Below are positions 57,755 through 64,000 of a DNA stretch of 64,000 nt, piece by piece. Under the pieces are notes generated by a model, which saw nothing but the letters and a program-made list of their open reading frames with translations, searched no databases and had not been told where the DNA came from. The DNA lies in assembly GCA_947500005.1 (NCBI GenBank), contig CANMQJ010000003.1, positions 62,001 through 126,000 of the forward strand. Direction: 5' to 3'. The position numbers and the translations under genes were made by a program. Positions within the stretch are counted from its first letter, which is position 1. Each line of letters begins with the position of its first letter. The DNA is from an uncultured Paracoccaceae bacterium (GTDB lineage: Bacteria > Pseudomonadota > Alphaproteobacteria > Rhodobacterales > Rhodobacteraceae).

Positions 57755-59263
57755 TCACTGCTCTTCCGGCGCCCGTGTCAGAACGGCCGACACAGGCGCC
57801 AGCGCAACCCGGCTCGCCCGGTCCTGCAAACCCCAGAGCAGCAGCGCCGAGATTGTGTCCGGACGCACCCGTCCCAGCATGATCACCGCGCCCTCCTGCC
57901 CCGCACGGAATGCCGCCTGATCGAGGAAACGCCGCATGATCGTCGGCGTCTGTCCCGCCCCGTCGAAATCGCGGAACACCACGGCCGCTGGAACGCCCTC
58001 GCGCGCGGCCAGCTTCTGCACCGTGTTCAGCCCGCTGTCCTGCGTCACCAGCCCGCGCCCCGTACCGGCGGCGATATCGGTTACCTGGTCCGAAAGCGCG
58101 CGGTTGCCCTGGATGCCGCTGCCGGTTCCCTCGACCAGCGCCACGGTTTCGGGCAGCCGGTCCAGCCAGACCGCAAGCGCCGTCTCGGCGTCCTGCGGCG
58201 TCGCGGCCGAGGGCAGGTCGGTCAATATCGCCACCTCGAACCCGGCCGCACGGTGGCGGGCCATCTTCTCAGCCGCCCGCGGGTCCTCGGGGTCGATGGC
58301 AAAGGTGATCGGATAGGGGAACTCGGCCAGCGCCTCGGCGCCCAGCGACTCGGCGTCGTCGATCAGCAGGATCGACATCAGCGGCTTGCCTTCGGGATTC
58401 TCGAAGGGCGCGGCATGGGCCTCGATCGGCCTGACCTCGGGATCGCGCACGATCTCGGGGGCCTTGCCCCGCTCGGTCAGCGGCACGATCGGCGTGCCGA
58501 TGGTCGGACGGGTCGCGGCGGGGCTGTCGTCGCCCACCTGTGGCAGCGCCGCCATCTGCGGCGCATCTGTCTCGGCCTCGGGCGCCGGGCTGGCCGCCAC
58601 GGGCTCGTCGATGGCGGCCTCTTCAGCCTCCGGGGCCTCGGCCGGGCTGGTATCCACCTCGGGGCGCGCCTCCGCCTGCGGCACGCTGGCCGCGGCACTG
58701 TCCTCCTGGCCCACCGCCCTGTCCGGTTGCGAGGCCAGCATCGGGCCGCTCTCCTCGGCGCGGGGCGCGGCGAAACCGCTGCCATCCGTCGTCACGCCCG
58801 GTGCGGCGGGCGGCGCGGGCTGCGCGGTTTCGACATCGGGGCGCGACTCGCTTTCGGGCGAGCTCTGCACGGCGGCAGGCGCCTGCGGCGCCACGGGCGC
58901 ATCGCTCTCCACGCTGATCTGCGCCCCCTCACCTTCGGCGGGACGCTCCAGCGCGCCCGTCGCGGCCCCGACACGAGGCTTGTCGGCGGGGCTGGTATCG
59001 GCTTCGTCAAGCGCGGCAAGGCTGTCGCCCTCCTCGGCCTCGGTATCGGGCGCACGCGGGGCAAGCTCGACAAGATCCGCATCCCGGCCCGTGGCCGTCA
59101 CGGCCGCGCCGCCATCGCCTGCCTGCACGGTCGGGGTCGCGGCCTCTGGCGTGTCGCTGCCCACCTCGGGACGCTGCGGCGGCGGCGATGTCAGCGAGAG
59201 GAACGCCCCCGCCCCCACGACGACCACAAGCCCCGCAAGCACGCCGCCCAGAAATCCGCCCAT
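57755..59263 (-). CDS. yibQ: Divergent polysaccharide deacetylase family protein YibQ
   Basis: 502 residues. Membrane anchor at 1-25 (FLGGVLAGLVVVVGAGAFLS), a long Ala/Pro/Glu-rich disordered linker (about 30-270), then the divergent polysaccharide deacetylase core with ILLIDDAESLGAEALAEFPY, ITFAIDPEDPRAAEKMARHR and VFRDFDGAG. The family acts on envelope glycans by analogy. It lies between trpE and trpGDC on the opposite strand, an order reported in Rhodobacter. Confidence 0.85.
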   Translation of the reverse strand: MGGFLGGVLAGLVVVVGAGAFLSLTSPPPQRPEVGSDTPEAATPTVQAGDGGAAVTATGRDADLVELAPRAPDTEAEEGDSLAALDEADTSPADKPRVGAATGALERPAEGEGAQISVESDAPVAPQAPAAVQSSPESESRPDVETAQPAPPAAPGVTTDGSGFAAPRAEESGPMLASQPDRAVGQEDSAAASVPQAEARPEVDTSPAEAPEAEEAAIDEPVAASPAPEAETDAPQMAALPQVGDDSPAATRPTIGTPIVPLTERGKAPEIVRDPEVRPIEAHAAPFENPEGKPLMSILLIDDAESLGAEALAEFPYPITFAIDPEDPRAAEKMARHRAAGFEVAILTDLPSAATPQDAETALAVWLDRLPETVALVEGTGSGIQGNRALSDQVTDIAAGTGRGLVTQDSGLNTVQKLAAREGVPAAVVFRDFDGAGQTPTIMRRFLDQAAFRAGQEGAVIMLGRVRPDTISALLLWGLQDRASRVALAPVSAVLTRAPEEQ

Positions 59264-59460
59264 CGCTCTCCGCCTCTCGTCTGTCCGTTCCGGTTCTTCT
59301 TTGATTATCTATGCCTGTCCGCCCGGGCCCGCAGCCGACGGCGGTCAGGTTGTCCCCTTGACGCTGCCGTGCAAGCCTGAGCATGTATGGCTTTGACTAT
59401 ATACATTCCCGTGGCCCCGCGCCACCAGCCCGAAATGCCGGATGGACCGAAGACGCCGCG

Positions 59461-60042
59461 ATGTTGCTGCTGATAGATAACTACGATTCCTTCACCTATA
59501 ATCTGGTGCACTACCTGGGCGAGCTCGGCGCCAAGATGGAGGTGCACCGCAACGACGCGTTGACCGTCGAACAGGCCATGGCGCTGCGCCCCGCGGGCAT
59601 TCTGCTCAGCCCCGGCCCATGCGACCCCGACCAGGCGGGCATCTGCCTCGACCTGACTAGCGCCGCGGCGCAGGCGCGCATACCCCTTCTGGGCGTCTGC
59701 CTGGGTCACCAGACGATCGGCCAAGCCTTTGGCGGGCACGTCATACGCTGCCACGAGATCGTGCATGGCAAGATGGGCGTCGTGCATCACGGCGGAGAGG
59801 GCGTCTTTGCCGGCCTGCCCTCGCCCTTCGAGGCGACACGCTACCACTCGCTGGTGGTCGAACGCGACAGTCTGCCCGATTGCCTGGAGGTCACGGCAGA
59901 GTTGGAGGACGGCACCATCATGGGCCTGCAACATCGTGAATTGCCGATCCACGGCGTTCAGTTCCACCCCGAATCCATCGCCTCGCAGCACGGCCATGAC
60001 CTGCTCAGGAACTTCCTGGACGAATTGAAGGTGCCCGCATGA
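59461..60042 (+). CDS. trpG: Anthranilate synthase component II (TrpG)
   Basis: 193 residues. Class I glutamine amidotransferase: [20 protein letters not shown] at the start, [16 protein letters not shown] with the nucleophile Cys, and [14 protein letters not shown] with the catalytic His/Glu. The ATG at 59461 is chosen; the upstream ATG at 59383 adds 26 atypical residues, but sits on an ATGTAT...ATACAT repeat that may be regulatory. Overlaps trpD by four bases. Confidence 0.93.
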   Translation: MLLLIDNYDSFTYNLVHYLGELGAKMEVHRNDALTVEQAMALRPAGILLSPGPCDPDQAGICLDLTSAAAQARIPLLGVCLGHQTIGQAFGGHVIRCHEIVHGKMGVVHHGGEGVFAGLPSPFEATRYHSLVVERDSLPDCLEVTAELEDGTIMGLQHRELPIHGVQFHPESIASQHGHDLLRNFLDELKVPA

Positions 60043-61058
60043 GCGACCGCCTCAAGACCCTGATCGGTGCGGCCGCCGACCGCCCGCTGAGCCGCGAGGA
60101 GGCCGAGAGCGCCTTTTCCATCCTCTTCGCGGGCGAGGCCACGCCCAGCCAGATCGGCGGCCTCCTGATGGCGCTGCGCACGCGCGGCGAGACTGTCGAT
60201 GAATATGCCGCCGCCGCCGCAGTCATGCGCGCGAAATGCAACAAGGTGCGCGCGCCCCAGGGCGCGATGGATATCGTGGGCACCGGCGGCGATGGCAAGG
60301 GCACGCTCAACATCTCGACCGCCACGGCCTTTGTGGTCGCGGGCGCGGGGGTGCCGGTGGCCAAGCACGGCAACCGCAACCTCAGCTCGAAATCCGGCGC
60401 GGCGGATGCGCTCGGCCAGATGGGCATCAACGTGATGATCGGCGCGCAAGAGGTTGAAAAGGTTCTGGAACAGGCCGGGATCTGTTTCATGATGGCACCC
60501 ATGCACCACCCTGCCACCGCCCATGTCATGCCCACCCGGCAAGAGCTTGGCACCCGCACGATCTTCAACATCCTCGGCCCGCTCACCAACCCCGCGGGCG
60601 TCAAACGCCAGCTTTCCGGTGCCTTCAGCCGCGATCTGATCCGCCCGATGGCCGAGACGCTGGCGCTGCTGGGCTCGGACCGGGCCTGGCTCGTCCACGG
60701 CTCGGACGGCACCGACGAGCTGTCGATCGCCGGTGTCAGCTGGGTCGCAGCCCTCGAGGATGGCGCGGTGAAGGAGGTCGAACTGCACCCCGAGGACGCC
60801 GGCCTGCCCGTCCATCCGTTCGAAGAGATCCTCGGCGGCACCCCGGCCGAAAACGCCGCCGCCTTGCGCGCTCTGCTCGACGGCGCCCCCTCGGCCTATC
60901 GCGATGCCGTCCTGCTCAACGCCGCTGCCGCGCTGGTGGTGGCCGAGGCCGCCCCCGATCTGCGGACAGGCGTTGCGATGGCCGCCGAAAGCATCGACAG
61001 CGGCAAGGCCCGCGACAAGATCACAACCCTCGCCCGCATCACACAAGGCTCCGCATGA
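60039..61058 (+). CDS. trpD: Anthranilate phosphoribosyltransferase
   Basis: 339 residues. [20 protein letters not shown] (PRPP site), [20 protein letters not shown] and [20 protein letters not shown] are characteristic. Second step of tryptophan synthesis. Starts inside the trpG stop (ATGA) and overlaps trpC by four bases, so the three form a coupled unit. Confidence 0.95.
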   Translation: MSDRLKTLIGAAADRPLSREEAESAFSILFAGEATPSQIGGLLMALRTRGETVDEYAAAAAVMRAKCNKVRAPQGAMDIVGTGGDGKGTLNISTATAFVVAGAGVPVAKHGNRNLSSKSGAADALGQMGINVMIGAQEVEKVLEQAGICFMMAPMHHPATAHVMPTRQELGTRTIFNILGPLTNPAGVKRQLSGAFSRDLIRPMAETLALLGSDRAWLVHGSDGTDELSIAGVSWVAALEDGAVKEVELHPEDAGLPVHPFEEILGGTPAENAAALRALLDGAPSAYRDAVLLNAAAALVVAEAAPDLRTGVAMAAESIDSGKARDKITTLARITQGSA

Positions 61059-61867
61059 CCGAAACCATCCTGGACAAGATCAAGGCCTACAAGCTCGAAG
61101 AGGTCGCCGCCGACAAACAGGCCCACCCCCTCGACGAGGTCGAGGCCAAGGCCCGCGCCGCCGCGCCCGTCCGCCCCTTCGCCGAGGCGTTGCTCAAGGC
61201 CAAGACCGAAGGATACGGCCTGATCGCGGAAATCAAGAAGGCCAGCCCCTCCAAGGGCCTGATCCGCGAAGATTTCGACCCCGCCGCGCTCGCCAGGGCC
61301 TATGAGACCGGCGGCGCGACCTGCCTTTCGGTGCTCACCGACGCGCCCAGCTTCCAGGGCGCCAAATCCTACCTCACCGAGGCGCGCGAAGCCTGCGAAC
61401 TGCCCGTCCTGCGCAAGGATTTCATGTACGATCCCTACCAGGTGGTCGAGGCCCGCGCCCTTGGCGCCGATTGCATCCTGATCATCCTGGCCTCGGTCAG
61501 CGACGAACAGGCCGCCGAGCTGGAGCAGACCGCCTTCGACTGGGACATGGACGTCCTGATCGAGGTGCATGACGAGGAAGAGGTCAAGCGCGCCGAACTG
61601 CTGAAAAGCACGCTGATCGGCATCAACAACCGTGACCTGCGGACCTTCGAGACCTCGCTCGACGTCTCGCGCAAGCTGTCCCGGCTGGTCCCGCATGACC
61701 GCAACCTTGTCTCCGAAAGCGGGCTCTACACGCCGCAGGATCTGGCCGAACTCGCCCGGTTCGGCGCGCGCTGCTTCCTGATCGGCGAGGCGCTGATGCG
61801 GCAGGACGACGTTGCCGAGGCGACCCGCAAACTGCTGGAAAACCCGCTCAATCCGGGAATGATGTGA
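61055..61867 (+). CDS. trpC: Indole-3-glycerol phosphate synthase
   Basis: 270 residues. TIM barrel with [72 protein letters not shown] and [12 protein letters not shown]. Catalytic Lys and Glu are present. Monofunctional form, without the TrpF domain. moaC follows seven bases downstream. Confidence 0.95.
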   Translation: MTETILDKIKAYKLEEVAADKQAHPLDEVEAKARAAAPVRPFAEALLKAKTEGYGLIAEIKKASPSKGLIREDFDPAALARAYETGGATCLSVLTDAPSFQGAKSYLTEAREACELPVLRKDFMYDPYQVVEARALGADCILIILASVSDEQAAELEQTAFDWDMDVLIEVHDEEEVKRAELLKSTLIGINNRDLRTFETSLDVSRKLSRLVPHDRNLVSESGLYTPQDLAELARFGARCFLIGEALMRQDDVAEATRKLLENPLNPGMM

Positions 61868-61874
61868 GGCGGCC

Positions 61875-62348
61875 ATGGCCCTGACCCATTTCGACGACAA
61901 GGGCGATGCCCACATGGTCGACGTTTCGGACAAGCCGGTCACCTCGCGCATCGCCACCGCCGAGGGGCATGTCCGGATGGCCGCCGAGACCTTTGCCCTG
62001 ATCTCCGAGGGACGCGCGAAAAAGGGCGATGTGCTCGCCGTGGCACGGCTGGCCGGAATCATGGGCGCCAAGAAGACGCCCGACCTGATCCCCCTCTGCC
62101 ATCCCCTGCCCGTCACCAAGGTCGCCGTCGACCTCTCGCTCGACCCCTCGCTTCCCGGTGTGCGGATCGAGGCGACGGTCAAGACCACCGGCCAGACCGG
62201 GGTCGAGATGGAGGCGCTCACCGCCGTCTCGACCGCTGCGCTCACCGTCTATGACATGGTCAAGGCCGCCGACAAGGCGATGGAGATCGGCGGCATCCGC
62301 GTCACCCTCAAGGATGGCGGCAAGTCGGGCCGCTACGAGGCGACATGA
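61875..62348 (+). CDS. moaC: Cyclic pyranopterin monophosphate synthase MoaC
   Basis: 157 residues. [40 protein letters not shown] and [20 protein letters not shown] with Asp near MVKAADK give the MoaC signature with catalytic residues. Acts in molybdenum cofactor synthesis with MoaA. Overlaps moeA start by four bases. Confidence 0.95.
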   Translation: MALTHFDDKGDAHMVDVSDKPVTSRIATAEGHVRMAAETFALISEGRAKKGDVLAVARLAGIMGAKKTPDLIPLCHPLPVTKVAVDLSLDPSLPGVRIEATVKTTGQTGVEMEALTAVSTAALTVYDMVKAADKAMEIGGIRVTLKDGGKSGRYEAT

Positions 62349-63517
62349 TCTCGGTCGCCGAGGCGCGCGCCAGGCTCTACGGACTCGCCACGCCTCTGCC
62401 GGTCGAGACCGTGCCACTGGCACAGGCTGCGGGCCGAATCCTCGCGCGTGACGTCGCCGCAACGCGTGACCAACCGCCCTTCGCTGCCTCCTCGATGGAC
62501 GGCTATGCCGTGAAACGGGCCGAGGTCGAACTCCACGCCATGTTCAAGGTGATCGGCGAGGCCGCGGCCGGGCATGGCTTCGGCGGCCAGGTCGGTCCGG
62601 GACAGGCCGTGCGCATCTTCACCGGCGCCCCGATCCCCGACGGGGCCGATTTCGTGGTTATACAAGAGGATGTCACCGTCAGGGGCGAGGTGATCACGAT
62701 CACCGACGCGCCCGGCGCCAAGGACAACATCCGCCCCGCCGGGGGCGATTTCAGGGCCGGCGACACCGTCACGGCGCCCCGCCGCCTTCGCCCCGCCGAC
62801 ATCGCGCTTCTGGCCGCGATGAACATCCCCGCCGTTCCCGCCGCCCGCCGCCCGCAAGTGGCCCTGATCTCGACCGGGGACGAGCTGGTGATGCCGGGAC
62901 AAGATCCGGGGCCGGACCAGATCATCGTGTCGAACACCTTCGGCCTCAAGGCCCTGCTCGAGGCCGAGGGTGCGCAGGCCCGCATCCTGCCAATCGCGCG
63001 CGACCGGGCGAGCTCACTCGAAACCGCCTTCCTCCTCGCGCGCGACGCGGACCTGATCGTCACCATCGGCGGCGCCTCGGTGGGCGATCACGACCTTGTC
63101 GCCGGCGTGGCCGAGGGGCTGGGAATGGATCGGGCCTTCTACAAGGTTCGGATGCGGCCGGGCAAACCGCTGATGGCCGGGCAGCTGGCCGGGGCAAGTA
63201 TGGTCGGCCTGCCGGGAAACCCCGTTTCTACAATGGTTTGCGGCCACATCTTCATCCTTCCGATGCTACGCCGGATGATGGGCCTGACCGACTGCGACCC
63301 GCGCCCGCTCACGGGGCGGCTGGCCGCGCCCCTCTCCGCGAACGGCCCCCGCGAACACTACATGCGCGCCCGGATCGCCGATGACGGCCTGATCGCCTTT
63401 CCGAGTCAGGACAGTTCCCTGCTCGGCATTCTGGCCGAGGCCGACGCCCTGATCCTGCGCCCGCCCGAGGATGGTCCGCGTGATGCGGGAGACACGGTTT
63501 TCTACCTGCCGTTGTAG
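62345..63517 (+). CDS. moeA: Molybdopterin molybdenumtransferase MoeA
   Basis: 390 residues. Domain order [91 protein letters not shown] and [16 protein letters not shown]. Inserts Mo into the adenylated molybdopterin. The coupling to moaC and the trp operon suggests a joint transcript. Confidence 0.95.
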   Translation: MISVAEARARLYGLATPLPVETVPLAQAAGRILARDVAATRDQPPFAASSMDGYAVKRAEVELHAMFKVIGEAAAGHGFGGQVGPGQAVRIFTGAPIPDGADFVVIQEDVTVRGEVITITDAPGAKDNIRPAGGDFRAGDTVTAPRRLRPADIALLAAMNIPAVPAARRPQVALISTGDELVMPGQDPGPDQIIVSNTFGLKALLEAEGAQARILPIARDRASSLETAFLLARDADLIVTIGGASVGDHDLVAGVAEGLGMDRAFYKVRMRPGKPLMAGQLAGASMVGLPGNPVSTMVCGHIFILPMLRRMMGLTDCDPRPLTGRLAAPLSANGPREHYMRARIADDGLIAFPSQDSSLLGILAEADALILRPPEDGPRDAGDTVFYLPL

Positions 63518-63533
63518 GCTCCGTCTCGCAGCG

Positions 63534-63562
63534 TTGACACAAAACAAGAACATGCGTAGAAC
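63534..63562 (+). promoter_or_regulatory. lexA promoter with SOS (LexA) box
   Basis: TTGACA at 63534-63539, 17-base spacer, TAGAAC at 63557-63562. GAAC-ATGCGTA-GAAC (63548-63562) is GTTC-N7-GTTC on the other strand and covers the -10, so LexA would repress itself. Same box type as at recA. Confidence 0.85.
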
Positions 63563-63595
63563 AAACGTAAACGCATGGGACGGTAAGGTGCTGAT

Positions 63596-64000
63596 ATGCT
63601 GACAAAGAAACAGCTCGATCTGTTGGAATTCATCCACAAGCGGCTTCAACGCGACGGCGTGCCGCCCAGTTTCGACGAGATGAAGGTCGCGCTCGACCTG
63701 CGTTCGAAATCCGGCATCCACCGGCTGATCACCGCGCTCGAGGAGCGTGGCTTCATCCGCCGCCTCGCCCATCGCGCCCGCGCGATAGAGATCCTGAAAC
63801 TCCCCGAAAGCCTGGGCGGCGATCCCGGCGCCGGGGTGCAGCCCCGCGTGATCGAAGGCGGCCGCGCCGACAGGCGGCCCGCCAATGCCGATCCCGTCTC
63901 GATCCACGCGCTGGAACTGCCCGTGATGGGCCGCATCGCCGCCGGTGTTCCCATCGAGGCGATCAGCCATGTCTCCCACCAGGTCGCGGTGCCCGGCACC
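63596..64000 (+). CDS. lexA: LexA repressor, 3' end cut by window
   Basis: 135 codons visible. N-terminal winged HTH ([40 protein letters not shown], then [14 protein letters not shown]), then an Ala/Pro-rich linker, and the cleavage region [15 protein letters not shown] with the Ala-Gly bond near residue 117. The catalytic Ser and Lys lie beyond the window. Its own SOS box and promoter lie just upstream. Confidence 0.95.
   Translation, partial: MLTKKQLDLLEFIHKRLQRDGVPPSFDEMKVALDLRSKSGIHRLITALEERGFIRRLAHRARAIEILKLPESLGGDPGAGVQPRVIEGGRADRRPANADPVSIHALELPVMGRIAAGVPIEAISHVSHQVAVPGT

Overview
The window looks like a piece of an alphaproteobacterial chromosome from the Rhodobacteraceae (Roseobacter/Rhodobacter side). 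The evidence is high GC, a suf iron-sulfur operon headed by an IscR whose cluster-binding cysteines are missing, a CckA hybrid kinase, a B12-dependent NrdJ, the order trpE-yibQ-trpGDC, and direct-repeat SOS boxes of the GTTC-N7-GTTC type in front of both recA and lexA.

Region 1 (1 to about 15,060) is the integrase-proximal part of an integrated prophage. It is anchored at the 3' end of a tRNA-Arg(CCG) gene; its other end and any structural genes lie left of the window. The immunity region is near 4.7-6.2 kb. A Cro-like repressor gene faces left and a CI-like repressor gene faces right. Two early promoters (leftward at 4965-4993, rightward at 6138-6166) share the same design: a 13-bp ATGC-N5-GCAT operator over the spacer and -10, and a second copy exactly 25 bp upstream. 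The leftward operon runs cro, a CII-like gene, small Cys-rich proteins and a P4-family primase/helicase. The rightward operon holds about 20 small, tightly overlapping genes (DUF2303, DUF1653, an Acb2-type anti-CBASS protein, a Fis-like HTH, HNH, a cytosine-methylase-like protein, HD hydrolase, DUF4326) and ends in an HTH/excisionase-like gene and the integrase. Two genes oriented against the leftward operon (a multi-pass membrane protein and a membrane-anchored HIRAN-like protein) carry the same 64-nt leader with a conserved hairpin and look like autonomous lysogenic cargo genes.

Region 2 (15.1-25.5 kb) is the suf operon on the minus strand (iscR, cysteine desulfurase, sufB, three unrelated genes, sufC, sufD, two YIP1-family membrane proteins, sufS), with an alpha/beta hydrolase gene divergent from iscR.

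Region 3 (25.6-49.7 kb) is core housekeeping: icd, an SMR transporter, typA, DUF1330, alaS, recA, a sulfotransferase-like gene, cckA, an RsmB-type methyltransferase, guaB, a corrinoid-activation (RACE/DUF4445) protein, methyltransferases, a frameshifted DUF4189-like gene, tRNA-Gly(CCC), an EF-hand protein, nrdJ and a lipoprotein.

Region 4 (49.7-64 kb) has tRNA-Pro(TGG), a DUF192 protein, a double cold-shock-domain protein, pdxH, fabI, a gpt-like phosphoribosyltransferase, an aminotransferase, a PpiD/SurA-type folding factor, trpE, yibQ (opposite strand), trpGDC, moaC, moeA and the start of lexA.
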